A DNA stretch of 64,000 nucleotides from Haloarcula sp. DT43 (GTDB taxonomy: Archaea; Halobacteriota; Halobacteria; Halobacteriales; Haloarculaceae). This document shows positions 41,301 to 50,158 of the stretch, in pieces. Numbering within the stretch: the first letter of the stretch is position 1; the number at the start of each line of letters is the position of its first letter. The notes beneath the pieces are model-generated. The model did not search any database. It was given only the letters and a program-made list of their open reading frames with translations, and was not told the origin of the DNA. Both the position numbers and the translations under genes were made by a program. The stretch lies in NCBI RefSeq assembly GCF_037078405.1, contig NZ_JAYMGZ010000001.1, positions 1,116,001 to 1,180,000 on the forward strand. Reading direction: 5' to 3'.

Positions 41301-42901
41301 CTCTCGACGTCTCCCGCGAGGCGTTCGTCGACCACGCCGAGGCCGACCGGCCGGTCGTCGTCCGCGCGGCCGCGGAACTGGACGTCGACGTGGAGCCGCT
41401 GACCGCGTACGCGGCCCTGACCGGCCGCACGAGCGACGTGGCCGCCAGCGACTACACGTTCCTGCTTGAGAGCGCCGAGAAGGTCGCCTCCAGCGACCCC
41501 GACGGCGCGTTCGCGCCCGAGACCGACGACCGGCACGCCCGCTTCTCGTTCGTCGGCTACGACCCGCGGGCGGTCGTCACCGTGACCGGCGACGACAGCG
41601 AGGTCGAGGCGTTCGACGACCGCTACGCCGACCTCGTGACGACCGACGGCGGCGACGTGGTCGACGACCTCCGCGCCGCGATGCCGGACGTGGCGCTGCG
41701 GAACTTCCCGGAGATGGACCGTCAGCATCTCGACGGCGGCCTCGTCGGCTTCCTCTCGTACGACGCCGTCTACGACCTCTGGCTCGACGAGGTGGGCCTG
41801 GACCGCCCGGACTCGCGGTTCCCCGACGCCCAGTTCGTCCTGACCACGTCGACGGTCCGGTTCGACCACGTCGAGGAGACCGTCTCGCTGGTGTTCACGC
41901 CCGTCGTGAGACAGGACGAGGACGCGGGCGAGCGCTACGACGAGCTGGTCGCCGAAGCCGAGCGCGTCGAAGCTGTCCTCTCGGACCTCGACCCGCTCTC
42001 GACCGGCGGCTTCCGCCGCCAGCGCGAGTCGGCCGGTCCGCAGGACGAGTACGAGGACGCCGTCGAGCGCGCTAAGGAGTACGTCCTCTCGGGGGACATC
42101 TACCAGGGCGTCATCTCCCGAACGCGGGAACTGTACGGCGAGGTCGACCCGCTGGGCTTCTACGAGGCGCTCAGGGCGGTGAACCCCTCGCCGTACATGT
42201 ACCTGCTTGGCTACGACGACCTGACCATCGTCGGTGCGAGCCCCGAGACGCTGGTCTCCGTCGCCGGCGACCGCGTCGTCTCGAACCCCATCGCGGGCAC
42301 GTGCCCGCGGGGGAACTCCCCCGTCGAGGACCGCCGCCTCGCCGGTGAGATGCTCGCCGACGGCAAGGAGCGGGCCGAGCACACGATGCTGGTGGACCTC
42401 GCGCGCAACGACGTGCGCCGGGTCGCCGAGGCCGGCAGCGTCCGCGTCCAGGAGTTCATGAACGTCCTCAAGTACAGCCACGTCCAGCACATCGAGTCGA
42501 CGGTCACGGGGCGACTCTCGCCCGAGAGGGACGCCTTCGACGCCGCCCGCGCGACGTTCCCCGCGGGCACGCTCTCGGGCGCGCCGAAGATCCGCGCCAT
42601 GGAGATAATCGACGAACTCGAACGCTCGCCACGTGGCCCCTACGGCGGCGGCGTCGGCTACTTCGACTGGGGCGGCGACACCGACTTCGCCATCGTCATC
42701 CGGTCGGCGACGGTCGAGGACGAGGGCGACCGGGACCGCATCACCGTCCAGGCCGGGGCCGGCATCGTCGCGGATTCGGACCCCGAGAGCGAGTACGTCG
42801 AGACCGAGCAGAAGATGGACGGCGTACTGACGGCCCTGGAAGAAATCGAAGGGGCGCCGGGTGACGCGACTGACGACACGCCCGAGGAGGTGACCCGATG
42901 A
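41297..42901 (+). CDS. trpE: anthranilate synthase component I TrpE
   Basis: A 534-residue chorismate-utilising enzyme that makes anthranilate using ammonia from TrpG. An N-terminal feedback domain has 'YTFLLESAEKVASSDPDGAF'; its LLES motif is part of the tryptophan-binding site. The chorismate-binding part contains 'SPETLVSVAGDRVVSNPIAG', then 'TCPRGNSPVEDRRL', 'HTMLVDLARNDVRRVAEAGS', 'FPAGTLSGAPKIRAMEIIDE' and 'YGGGVGYFDWGGD'. It is the third trp operon gene, with 4-bp overlaps at both ends. Confidence 0.96.
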   Translation: MTLDVSREAFVDHAEADRPVVVRAAAELDVDVEPLTAYAALTGRTSDVAASDYTFLLESAEKVASSDPDGAFAPETDDRHARFSFVGYDPRAVVTVTGDDSEVEAFDDRYADLVTTDGGDVVDDLRAAMPDVALRNFPEMDRQHLDGGLVGFLSYDAVYDLWLDEVGLDRPDSRFPDAQFVLTTSTVRFDHVEETVSLVFTPVVRQDEDAGERYDELVAEAERVEAVLSDLDPLSTGGFRRQRESAGPQDEYEDAVERAKEYVLSGDIYQGVISRTRELYGEVDPLGFYEALRAVNPSPYMYLLGYDDLTIVGASPETLVSVAGDRVVSNPIAGTCPRGNSPVEDRRLAGEMLADGKERAEHTMLVDLARNDVRRVAEAGSVRVQEFMNVLKYSHVQHIESTVTGRLSPERDAFDAARATFPAGTLSGAPKIRAMEIIDELERSPRGPYGGGVGYFDWGGDTDFAIVIRSATVEDEGDRDRITVQAGAGIVADSDPESEYVETEQKMDGVLTALEEIEGAPGDATDDTPEEVTR

Positions 42902-43521
42902 GCGCGTCACAGCCGGCCGGCGAGGACGCGGTCAGGGACGATCTGCGGGTCCTGTTCGTCGACAACTTCGACTCCTTTACGTACAATCTCGTGGAGTACG
43001 TCTCCGAGCACGCCGAGACCGAAGTCGTCCGCAACACGGCGTCGCTCGACGACGTGCGGGCGTTCGAGCCCGACGCAATCGTCCTCTCGCCGGGACCGGG
43101 CCACCCGAAGAACGAGCGCGACGTCGGCGTCACGCTCGACGTGCTCCGGGAGGTCAGCCCCGACGTGCCGACGCTGGGCGTCTGTCTGGGCCTCGAATCG
43201 GCGGTGTACGCCTACGGCGGCACCATCGGCCGCGCACCGGAGCCCATCCACGGCAAGGCCTTCCCTATCGACCACGACGGGGAGGGCGTCTTCGCGGGGC
43301 TGGAACAGGGGTTCCAGGGCGGGCGCTACCACTCGCTGGTCGCCGAGGACGTTCCCGAGGAGTTCCTCGTCAGCGCGACGACGGAAACGGAGGACGGCAC
43401 GGAACTGGTCATGGGCGTGCGCCACCGCGAGCACCCCATCGAGGCCGTCCAGTTCCACCCGGAGTCGGTCCTGACCGCGGTTGGCCACGACGTCATCCGG
43501 AACTTCCTCGCGGGGCTCTAG
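42898..43521 (+). CDS. trpG: anthranilate synthase glutamine amidotransferase TrpG
   Basis: A 207-residue class I glutamine amidotransferase that supplies ammonia to TrpE. 'VLFVDNFDSFTYNLVEYVSE' is the family start and 'LSPGPGHPKNERDVG' follows. The nucleophile Cys96 sits in 'PTLGVCLGLESAV', and the His-Glu of the triad is in 'AVQFHPESVLT'. The usual His after the nucleophile ('CLGH') is Leu. It is the last gene of trpDFEG; trpC, trpB and trpA are not nearby, as expected for the split trp loci of haloarchaea. Its stop overlaps the convergent small membrane protein by 3-4 bp. Confidence 0.95.
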   Translation: MSASQPAGEDAVRDDLRVLFVDNFDSFTYNLVEYVSEHAETEVVRNTASLDDVRAFEPDAIVLSPGPGHPKNERDVGVTLDVLREVSPDVPTLGVCLGLESAVYAYGGTIGRAPEPIHGKAFPIDHDGEGVFAGLEQGFQGGRYHSLVAEDVPEEFLVSATTETEDGTELVMGVRHREHPIEAVQFHPESVLTAVGHDVIRNFLAGL

Positions 43522-43706
43522 ATAATCTGGAAGCCCAGCAGGCCGAGTAGCCAGAGGACGGCGACGGCGACGATGGCGAGGATGACGAGCCGCCACGCGA
43601 CTTTCATCACGAACCGGCCGACGAGCAGTACGACGGCGATGGCCAGCAGACCGACCAGTATCGCCGGCGGCGAGGGAAGTGCCCCGACCTGGAGGAGTGA
43701 CAGCAT
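43518..43706 (-). CDS. small two-helix membrane protein
   Basis: A 62-residue protein that is almost entirely two transmembrane helices: 'PPAILVGLLAIAVVLLVGRF' and 'WRLVILAIVAVAVLWLLGLL', joined by 'VMKVA', with a short extramembrane start. I do not recognise a family. The ATG at 43706 is used; 43727 is a possible alternative that adds seven residues. Convergent with trpG. Confidence 0.6.
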   Translation of the reverse strand: MLSLLQVGALPSPPAILVGLLAIAVVLLVGRFVMKVAWRLVILAIVAVAVLWLLGLLGFQII

Positions 43707-43786
43707 AGTAGCGATAGGACTCCCCACGGGGAAATACTTCGTGGCCGCGCCAAAGATTCAAACGGCCAGCTGTGCTACACTCTGGC

Positions 43787-43987
43787 ATGAGCGTCGCCGG
43801 ACTGTGCGAACTCTGTGAGCGCCCCGACGTGGACCACACCTGTGACAGGTGCGGCCGGCTCGTCTGTGACCGCCACTGGGACGAGGACACCGGGATGTGC
43901 GTCGAGTGCGGCGCGGAGGTCGGCCGGCCGAGCGGCCGCGTCCCGTCGGAGGACATGCCCGACGGCGTGGACACGTACCGCTTCTGA
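43787..43987 (+). CDS. HIT-type zinc finger protein
   Basis: A 66-residue protein with a HIT-like zinc finger: 'LCELCERPDVDHTCDRCG', 'RLVCDRHWDEDTGMCVECG'. Seven Cys plus His are arranged to bind two zinc ions in an interleaved way. A short disordered tail follows ('PDGVDTYRF'). Archaeal HIT zinc fingers are common single-domain proteins of unknown role, possibly in RNA or protein binding. The ATG at 43787 begins the finger. Convergent with pyrF (1 bp apart). Confidence 0.8.
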   Translation: MSVAGLCELCERPDVDHTCDRCGRLVCDRHWDEDTGMCVECGAEVGRPSGRVPSEDMPDGVDTYRF

Positions 43988-43988
43988 G

Positions 43989-44816
43989 CTACCGGAACTG
44001 GTTCAGTCGCTGTTTGAGCTGTTTCGCGGACTGGCCGGCGGCCTTGAAGAACGCGTCGCCGTCGCCCCGGGCGTCGGCGTCCTCGCCGGCGAAGATGATG
44101 CCCCGCGAGGAGTTGACGAGGCCGACGCCGTCGGCGAGACCGTGCTCGACGGCGGCCTCGGCGTCGCCGCCCTGCGCGCCGACGCCGGGGACGAGGAAGG
44201 GGATGTCGGGAACCAGTTCGCGGATGGCTTCGAGTTCGTCGGGGTTGGTCGCGCCGACGACCAGGCCGACGTTCCCGTTCTGATTCCAGAGGTCCGCGAG
44301 GTGGACGACGCGCTCGTACAGTTTCTCGCCGGAGGCCAGTTCGAGGTCCTGGAGGTCTTCGCCGCCTGGGTTCGAGGTGCGCCCGAGGACGAACACGCCC
44401 TTCTCGGCGCGCTGGAGGAACGGCTCCAGCGAGTCGCGGCCCAGGAAGGGGTTGACGGTGACGGCGTCGGCGGCGGGGCCTGCCTCGTCGTCGAGTAGCC
44501 GGGCGTACTGGCGCGCGGTGTTGCCGATGTCGCCCCGCTTGGCGTCGAGCAGTACGGGGACGTCCTTCCCGTGGGCGTAGGCGATGGTCTCCCGCAGCGA
44601 GCGCCAGCCGTCGGGGTCCTCGTAGAAGGCGGCGTTGGGCTTGTAGCAGGCGGCGTGTTCGTGGGTCGCGTCGATGATGCGGCGGTTGAACTGCCAGCGC
44701 GGCAGGTCGGCGTCCGCCACGCTGTCGGGGAGGCGGTCGGGGTCCGGGTCGAGGCCGACCGACACCACGCTGTCTGCGGCCGCGATGCGGTCCGCGAGAC
44801 GGTCGAAGAAGTGCAT
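43989..44816 (-). CDS. pyrF: orotidine 5'-phosphate decarboxylase PyrF
   Basis: A 275-residue TIM-barrel enzyme making UMP from OMP in pyrimidine synthesis. It is the longer type-2 form. 'VVSVGLDPDPDRLPDSVAD' carries the substrate Asp, 'PVLLDAKRGDIGNTARQYA' the catalytic Lys-Asp pair, 'FLVPGVGAQGGDAEAAVEHG' the phosphate loop, and 'VGLVNSSRGIIFAGED' the last strand. The ATG at 44816 ('MHFFDRLADRI') was chosen over 44843. No other pyr genes are adjacent. Confidence 0.94.
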   Translation of the reverse strand: MHFFDRLADRIAAADSVVSVGLDPDPDRLPDSVADADLPRWQFNRRIIDATHEHAACYKPNAAFYEDPDGWRSLRETIAYAHGKDVPVLLDAKRGDIGNTARQYARLLDDEAGPAADAVTVNPFLGRDSLEPFLQRAEKGVFVLGRTSNPGGEDLQDLELASGEKLYERVVHLADLWNQNGNVGLVVGATNPDELEAIRELVPDIPFLVPGVGAQGGDAEAAVEHGLADGVGLVNSSRGIIFAGEDADARGDGDAFFKAAGQSAKQLKQRLNQFR

Positions 44817-44929
44817 AGATACCGCGGCGGCTGGCAGCGACACAAGCGTTTCCCTCTCGCGGCGTCCGCGAGAATCAGATTTGATATTCCCGCCCGGGTC
44901 TATTTCACACCGCGGGTAGAAGCCCGCTC

Positions 44930-45412
44930 ATGGACCGTTTCATGGACATCGGCCACGTGGCCGAGACGCTCCCGGACCTGAGCGAGGTCCTGGAGGACCC
45001 GCGGCTCCGGCAGTTCGGGCTCGCCGGCGGCGTCGGACTCGTCGGTGTCGGTGCGCTACTGTCGCTCGCGCCCGCGTCCGGGCAGTGGCTGTTCTGGTCG
45101 TACGCTGTCGCCGCGACGCTGGTGTTCATCGGGGTGCCGCTGCTGTGTCTCGGCCTCGCCGCCCCGGACCCGGAGTCCGGGTCGCTGTTCCACCTCGGCA
45201 TCGAACTGACGACGACACAGCGGCGGGCCGTCGCGCTGGGCTCGCTCTGTATCACCGCGACACCGATTATCATCGCCGCCGGCACGCCGCTCGGTCTCCC
45301 GACGCTGGTGCTCGCCGTCGCGGCCACGATGGCGGTGGTCGGTGCCGTGCTCGTTCTCACCGGCTTCGTCGCGTGGACCTCCGCGGCGATTGCCGAGCCG
45401 AGCCGTCACTGA
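44930..45412 (+). CDS. four-helix membrane protein, function unknown
   Basis: A 160-residue protein with a short soluble start ('VAETLPDLSEVLEDPRLRQF') and four hydrophobic helices: 'GLAGGVGLVGVGALLSLA', 'WSYAVAATLVFIGVPLLCLG', 'ALGSLCITATPIIIAAGTPL' and 'LVLAVAATMAVVGAVLVLTG'. No motif identifies a transporter or enzyme. It stands between pyrF and the DUF2240 pair, convergent with the latter. Confidence 0.7.
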   Translation: MDRFMDIGHVAETLPDLSEVLEDPRLRQFGLAGGVGLVGVGALLSLAPASGQWLFWSYAVAATLVFIGVPLLCLGLAAPDPESGSLFHLGIELTTTQRRAVALGSLCITATPIIIAAGTPLGLPTLVLAVAATMAVVGAVLVLTGFVAWTSAAIAEPSRH

Positions 45413-45436
45413 CCGCGGTCTTCCGGGCGACACGCG

Positions 45437-45781
45437 CTACTCCGACAGCGTCTGCGCCAGCACGTCGACTACGGCTTTCACCGCCGCGCCGCTGTGTGCG
45501 ACCACTGTGGTTCCGTCGACGGTGACGTCGTCCCGTGCCGGCACGGTCGCGGGTTCCCGTTCGAGCACCAGCCGGGCCGTCTCCGGCGTCACCTCGACGA
45601 CGGCCACCTCGGCGTCGGCGGCCGTCACACGGTAGGCGAAGGCCCCGTCCGGCGTCGGCTCCACGTCCCTGTCCGCGTCGACGACGGCCACCTCGGCGAG
45701 CGGCCCGCGCTGGAGGCCGGTCAGCTCCGAGGCCAGTAGCTGTCCGATTCGCCGGCCGTCGGTGATTCTGTCCTCGACCAT
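45437..45781 (-). CDS. hypothetical haloarchaeal protein paired with DUF2240
   Basis: A 114-residue soluble protein. A helical start ('ITDGRRIGQLLASELTGLQR') is followed by alternating strands ('LAEVAVVDADRDVEPTPDG', 'FAYRVTAADAEVAVVEVTPE') and a C-terminal helix. It starts in a TGATG overlap with the DUF2240 gene, so the two are translationally coupled and probably work together. I do not recognise the fold or function. Confidence 0.68.
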   Translation of the reverse strand: MVEDRITDGRRIGQLLASELTGLQRGPLAEVAVVDADRDVEPTPDGAFAYRVTAADAEVAVVEVTPETARLVLEREPATVPARDDVTVDGTTVVAHSGAAVKAVVDVLAQTLSE

Positions 45782-46221
45782 CAGAGTTCCTCCCGTACGT
45801 CGGTAGCGACGTCGCCGACGTCGACTCCCTGACTGCGCGCGTACACGACGGCCGCGGCCTCCAGCGTGACGCCGACTTCGGACTGGAGGGCGTTGATGCC
45901 GGCGACGGCGGTCTGTTTCTCGGTCCCGGCCTCGACGACGGCATCGAGCACCCGCTCGAACGTCGACCGCGACTGGAGGATTTCCTCGCCCGGTGTGAAC
46001 CCGTCCGGAATCTCGGTGTGCGTGGCGTCGAAGGCGACGACGAGGTCGTCGTCGTCCCGTTTGAGGAGCCCCTCGCTCGCGGCCACGTCGACAAGCGACT
46101 TGGCCTGGTCGGGCGAGAACCAGTTCCAGTCGAGCGAGAGCGCGACGACGAACTCGCTTTCCGCCATCCGGTCGGTTCCGCGCTGGCGGAACGGCGCGGC
46201 GACGGCCGTCTTCAGACTCAT
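45781..46221 (-). CDS. DUF2240 family protein
   Basis: A 146-residue archaeal protein of the DUF2240 family. It has 'MSLKTAVAAPFRQRGTDRMA', 'FVVALSLDWNWFSPDQAKSL', 'VDVAASEGLLKRDDDDLVVA' and 'IPDGFTPGEEILQSRSTFER'. The central part has the helix-turn-helix look of a winged helix, so nucleic-acid binding is likely but unproven. It is divergent from the S8e gene, 90 bp apart. The start at 46221 fits the family N-terminus; the longer frame is not coding. Confidence 0.82.
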   Translation of the reverse strand: MSLKTAVAAPFRQRGTDRMAESEFVVALSLDWNWFSPDQAKSLVDVAASEGLLKRDDDDLVVAFDATHTEIPDGFTPGEEILQSRSTFERVLDAVVEAGTEKQTAVAGINALQSEVGVTLEAAAVVYARSQGVDVGDVATDVREEL

Positions 46222-46311
46222 CGTCGGAGCAACCGGTCGGCGCGGGGGTAACGATTTCGATGGCGAGTCGGCATCGAACGGTTCAAGTAGCCGCTGGGTC
46301 TTCCTTCCCGT

Positions 46312-46683
46312 ATGAAAGACCAGGGACGCTCCCCTCGCAAGCGGACAGGCGGACGCCGACGACCGAACCACAAGAAGAAGAAACACGAACTCGGCAAGGA
46401 GACGACCGAGACCCAGGTCGGCGAACAGCGCCTCAAGACCGTCGACTCCCGCGGCAACACCCAGAAGGTCCGTGCGGTCAAGACCGACGTGGCCAGCATC
46501 GCCGACGGCGCGGAGACCGTCGAGGCGACCATCGAGAACGTCGTCGAGAACCCCTCGAACCCGAACTACGCCCGGCGGAACATCATCACGAAGGGCGCAA
46601 TCATCGACACGTCCGAGGGACAGGCCCGCGTGACCTCCCGCCCCGGACAGCACGGCCAGGTCAACGCCGTGCTGGTCGAGTAA
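46312..46683 (+). CDS. rps8e: 30S ribosomal protein S8e
   Basis: A 123-residue ribosomal protein of the archaeal/eukaryotic S8e family. A very basic N-terminus 'SPRKRTGGRRRPNHKKKKHE' contacts rRNA. A beta-barrel follows ('RAVKTDVASIADGAETVEAT', 'NPNYARRNIITKGAIIDTSE'), and the end is 'RPGQHGQVNAVLVE'. Single gene with its own promoter, divergent from DUF2240. The basic start is a contrast to the acidic bulk of haloarchaeal proteins. Confidence 0.95.
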   Translation: MKDQGRSPRKRTGGRRRPNHKKKKHELGKETTETQVGEQRLKTVDSRGNTQKVRAVKTDVASIADGAETVEATIENVVENPSNPNYARRNIITKGAIIDTSEGQARVTSRPGQHGQVNAVLVE

Positions 46684-46732
46684 CCCGGTACCCGCTCAGT
46701 TTCTGCCGACGATTCCGGACACGGAGCGACGG

Positions 46733-47731
46733 CTACGGCCGCGGTGCGGCCTTCTGGAGCGCGCTCTCGGCGATGTTGCCGCCGTAGTCGGCGGTCCGGG
46801 ACAGGGAGTCGACGACGCGACCGAGCAGTTGGGCGCTCTGTGGGTCCAGTTCCCTGACCTTCCCGTCGACTTCGCGGGCGGTCTCATCGACATCGGGGAT
46901 GCGGCTCCGGGCCGCGTTCGCAAGCTCGACGGCCTCGTCGCTGTCGTCGGCGACCAGGGCGTCCATGGCGGTCTCGGGGACGGCGGTGGCTTCGGCTTCC
47001 AGCTGGTCGAGGAGGTCGGCGGTCTCGCCGGTTATCTCGCCGATTTCCTGCGAGAGACCGGCGATTTTGGTCGCGTGGTCGGCGATACGTTCCAGCTGCC
47101 GGGCGCTGGACTGGTAGTCGAAGACGGTTTCGCGGGGGAAGCCGATTTCGTCGGCCGCCGTCGGGTTCCGGAGGACGGTCCGGAACACGCGCGAGACCAT
47201 GTACCAGAGGCGGTCCACGTCGTCGTCGCGCTGCATCACGTCGGCCGCGAGGTCGTCGTCGTCCTGGATGAGCGCCTCGACGGCGTCGGAGAGCATCGTC
47301 AGGGAGACCAGCCGCATGCGCGTAATCGCGTTGAGCACGGACAGCTCCGAGGAGTCGAGCAGGTCCTGCAGGACCACTCGGTCCGCGGTCTCCTCTATCA
47401 TCTCCAGGCCGACCAGCCCCTGCGTCGCGTCGCGGACGATGCGGCGCTGTTCGGCGGTGATGCGTGAGGCTTCCAGCCGGATGATGTCGAAGCCGCTGAC
47501 GTACATCGTCATCACGGCCCGCGTGAGCTCGTGCCTGTTTTCGAGCCCAGTCACGTCCAGCGTTCCCTCGACGTGGTCGTCGTCGCGCTGTGGCGAAACC
47601 AGCAGCAGGTCGTCTTCGGCGTAAAACTCGACGATACTGCCGCTGGCGACGTCGTTCTCCGTCGCCCACTCCTTCGGTAGCGAGACGGTGTACGTGGAAC
47701 CACCCGTCAGCTGTACTTTGCGTGTCTCCAT
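46733..47731 (-). CDS. AbrB-PhoU fusion regulator of phosphate uptake
   Basis: A 332-residue protein. The N-terminus is a SpoVT/AbrB swapped-hairpin DNA-binding domain: 'METRKVQLTGGSTYTVSLPK' then 'EWATENDVASGSIVEFY'. Two PhoU helical bundles follow at about 115-205 and 215-325 ('RQLERIADHATKIAGLSQEI', 'SLSRTADYGGNIAESAL'). The gene is divergent from pstSCAB and probably couples phosphate status to transcription of that operon. A TATA-like 'gttttatac' (plus 47757-47764) lies about 30 nt upstream of the ATG. phoU proper is elsewhere (24296). Confidence 0.85.
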   Translation of the reverse strand: METRKVQLTGGSTYTVSLPKEWATENDVASGSIVEFYAEDDLLLVSPQRDDDHVEGTLDVTGLENRHELTRAVMTMYVSGFDIIRLEASRITAEQRRIVRDATQGLVGLEMIEETADRVVLQDLLDSSELSVLNAITRMRLVSLTMLSDAVEALIQDDDDLAADVMQRDDDVDRLWYMVSRVFRTVLRNPTAADEIGFPRETVFDYQSSARQLERIADHATKIAGLSQEIGEITGETADLLDQLEAEATAVPETAMDALVADDSDEAVELANAARSRIPDVDETAREVDGKVRELDPQSAQLLGRVVDSLSRTADYGGNIAESALQKAAPRP

Positions 47732-47969
47732 AGTACTACTACTGAGAGCCGATAGTGTATAAAACGTGGCGTAACTATATACTACGACGCGAGACTACGG
47801 CCCGAATGGCAATGTCAACGTAGCTCACGGGGAACCGTGACGTGGGTGCGAACGGCTACCGGAGTCACGGGCGGTCGTCCCTGTTCGAACCGGCCGCCTG
47901 TCGCTCCGAAACGTCCGTTGTGGCGGTCTGGCCACGCGACCCGGAGTCTCCGCCGGGGTATATAGCAAT

Positions 47970-48002
47970 ATATAGTGCTAATACCCAGATATAGTGCTAA
48001 TA
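47970..48002. promoter_or_regulatory. 14-bp direct repeat upstream of pstS
   Basis: 'atatagtgctaata' occurs perfectly at 47970-47983 and 47989-48002, period 19 bp (about two helical turns), ending 7 bp before the pstS TATA-like element. It is AT-rich in a GC-rich genome. It is likely the binding site of a phosphate-responsive regulator of the pst operon. The rest of the 308-bp gap between the divergent genes holds only their core promoters as far as I can see. Confidence 0.65.
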
Positions 48003-48008
48003 GTAGGG

Positions 48009-48016
48009 TACTTATT
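48009..48016 (+). promoter_or_regulatory. TATA-like box of pstS
   Basis: 'tacttatt' is centred 28 nt before the ATG at 48040, consistent with a leaderless transcript, and lies just after the direct repeat. Confidence 0.45.
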
Positions 48017-48039
48017 CGCTCTTCATCTTCCCTCGGGTG

Positions 48040-49062
48040 ATGACAGATTCACCGACCGGTGGTTTCTCGCGTCGTCGCTTTCTGACAAGCACGGGTGCGA
48101 TTGGGGCACTGGCGCTGGCCGGCTGTACGGAGCAGTCCGGCGGCAGCGGCGGTGGCGCCGACAACAGCGGTGGGAGTACCGACGGCAGCGGTAGCAGTCA
48201 GCTGTCCGGTGAAATCACTATCACAGGGAGTAGCACGGTGTTCCCCCTCGCGACGGCCGTCGCGAACGAGTTCCAGAAGCAACACAGCCAGGTCGACATC
48301 AGCCTTTCCTCGACCGGGTCCGGTGGCGGCTTCAGCAACCACTTCTGTGTCGGGAACTCCGAGTTCAACAACGCGTCCCGGCCGATATCCAGCGAGGAGG
48401 AACAGCTCTGTGCCGACAACGGTGTCGAGTACCACGAAATCAACGTCGCCACGGACGCGGTAACCGTCATCGTCAACACCGAGAACGACTGGGTCGACTG
48501 CGTGACCCCCGAGCAACTCCGGCAGATGTGGCGCGCAGACGGTGCGTCGACCTGGGCCGACGTGAATTCGGAGTGGCCCGACGAACCCATCAACCGGTTC
48601 GGTGCCGCCGACACCTCCGGGACGTTCGACTACTTCAACGAGGCGATTCTCGGCGAGGAGGCGGACCACACCAGCAACTACGAGGCCACCGAACAGGACA
48701 ATCTCATCCTGCAGGGCGTCCAGCAGGACCAGTACGGTATCGGCTACTTCGGCTTCGCCTACTACCAGAGCAACACGGACGCGGTCAAGGCGCTCAGTAT
48801 CGACAACGGCGACGGCTGCGTCGAGCCCTCGCTGGAGACGGCGAAGGCCGGCGACTACCAGCCTCTCTCGCGCCCGCTCTTTACGTATCCACGGAAGAGC
48901 GCGCTCGCCGAGGAGCACATCGCCGAGTTCGCACGGTTCTTCGTCGAACAGAGCGCCAACACCGAACTCGTCTCCGAGGAAATCGGCTACGTCCCACGGA
49001 CCGAAGAGGGCATGCAGGAAGAACTCGACGCCCTCAACAGCGTCATCGACGAAGTCCAGTAA
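48040..49062 (+). CDS. pstS: phosphate ABC transporter, substrate-binding lipoprotein PstS
   Basis: A 340-residue exported phosphate-binding protein. The twin-arginine signal 'SRRRFLTSTGAIGALALAGC' ends with the lipidated Cys, followed by a Gly/Ser linker. The binding fold starts 'ITITGSSTVFPLATAVANEF', with the phosphate loop Ser-Ser-Thr, and continues with 'STGSGGGFSNHFCVGNSEFN'. 'NRFGAADTSGTFDYFNEAIL' carries more ligand contacts. The ATG at 48040 was chosen over the GTG one codon upstream. First gene of pstSCAB. Confidence 0.94.
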   Translation: MTDSPTGGFSRRRFLTSTGAIGALALAGCTEQSGGSGGGADNSGGSTDGSGSSQLSGEITITGSSTVFPLATAVANEFQKQHSQVDISLSSTGSGGGFSNHFCVGNSEFNNASRPISSEEEQLCADNGVEYHEINVATDAVTVIVNTENDWVDCVTPEQLRQMWRADGASTWADVNSEWPDEPINRFGAADTSGTFDYFNEAILGEEADHTSNYEATEQDNLILQGVQQDQYGIGYFGFAYYQSNTDAVKALSIDNGDGCVEPSLETAKAGDYQPLSRPLFTYPRKSALAEEHIAEFARFFVEQSANTELVSEEIGYVPRTEEGMQEELDALNSVIDEVQ

Positions 49063-49147
49063 CGAGCCGGATATATAGACAATAGAGAACTACGGATACA
49101 ATCCGGGTACTTTTTCCCGAGATACACAGAATGAGCGAACAACACCG

Positions 49148-50158
49148 ATGAGCAACGAAGGACAGGCCCCGGACCTGGCGGGCGACCGGGGATTCAGGTC
49201 AGTCCGTGAGTCGGCATACAAATACGCGCTGGCGGGCTGTGCCGTCCTGTCCGTACTGACGACGGTGAGTATCATCGGGGTGCTCGTCTTAGACGCCGCG
49301 GAGTTTTTCGCCGAGGTGCCAGTCTTGGCGTTCCTGACCGGGACGACGTTCAGCCCGAACCTCGAACCGGTCTCGTTCGGCGTCTTGCCCCTCGTCCTCG
49401 GGACGATTCTCATCACCATCGGCGCGGGCGCGCTCGCGCTCCCGACGGGCGTGTTGACCGCGATATACCTCAGCGAGTACGCGAGCGACCGCACGCGGTC
49501 GATACTGAAACCGATGCTCGAAGTCCTCGCGGGCGTGCCGACCGTCGTCTACGGCTACTTCGCTATCGTCTACGTCACGCCCGCGCTGAACGCCGCGATT
49601 ACGGGGCTCAACGGCGTCTTCGGGACGGGATTCGACGAACTGGGACTGTTCAACGGGCTCTCGGCCTCTATCGTCGTCGGCATCATGATTATCCCGATGG
49701 TCTCCTCTATCAGTGAGGACGCGATGAGTTCGGTCCCGGACTCGCTGCGCCAGGCCGGCTACGGCCTCGGGGCGACGAAGTTCAACGTCTCGCTGACCAT
49801 CGTGGTCCCGGCGGCGGTCTCCGGCATCGCCTCGTCGTTCATCCTCGCCATCTCGCGGGCCATCGGCGAGACGATGGCCGTCGTGCTGGCCGCGGGGTCC
49901 CAGCCGCCGGACATGCCGCCCGTCCAGCAGGCCTTCGGCATCCCGTACGTGGCCCCGACGGACGTACTCGGGCTGTTCACCGAGAGCTCCGCGACGATGA
50001 CCGTCGCGATGGTCAACATCGCCCAGGGGGACATCTCCGGCGGGTCGACCGCCTACCAGTCGCTTTTCGCTATCGGACTCACGCTGTTCGTCATCACGCT
50101 GGCGATGAACGTCGTCAGCGACCTCGTGGCGAGTCGCTACCGGGAGGTTTACGAGTAA
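49148..50158 (+). CDS. pstC: phosphate ABC transporter, permease PstC
   Basis: A 336-residue membrane subunit with about six transmembrane helices. The permease loop is 'DSLRQAGYGLGATKFNVSLT', and 'AISRAIGETMAVVLAAGSQP' carries the cytoplasmic coupling helix facing PstB. 'LASRYREVYE' ends the protein. It forms the channel with PstA; its stop is immediately followed by the pstA start. It is separated from pstS by 85 bp containing AT-rich sequence ('gatatatagacaat'). Confidence 0.93.
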   Translation: MSNEGQAPDLAGDRGFRSVRESAYKYALAGCAVLSVLTTVSIIGVLVLDAAEFFAEVPVLAFLTGTTFSPNLEPVSFGVLPLVLGTILITIGAGALALPTGVLTAIYLSEYASDRTRSILKPMLEVLAGVPTVVYGYFAIVYVTPALNAAITGLNGVFGTGFDELGLFNGLSASIVVGIMIIPMVSSISEDAMSSVPDSLRQAGYGLGATKFNVSLTIVVPAAVSGIASSFILAISRAIGETMAVVLAAGSQPPDMPPVQQAFGIPYVAPTDVLGLFTESSATMTVAMVNIAQGDISGGSTAYQSLFAIGLTLFVITLAMNVVSDLVASRYREVYE

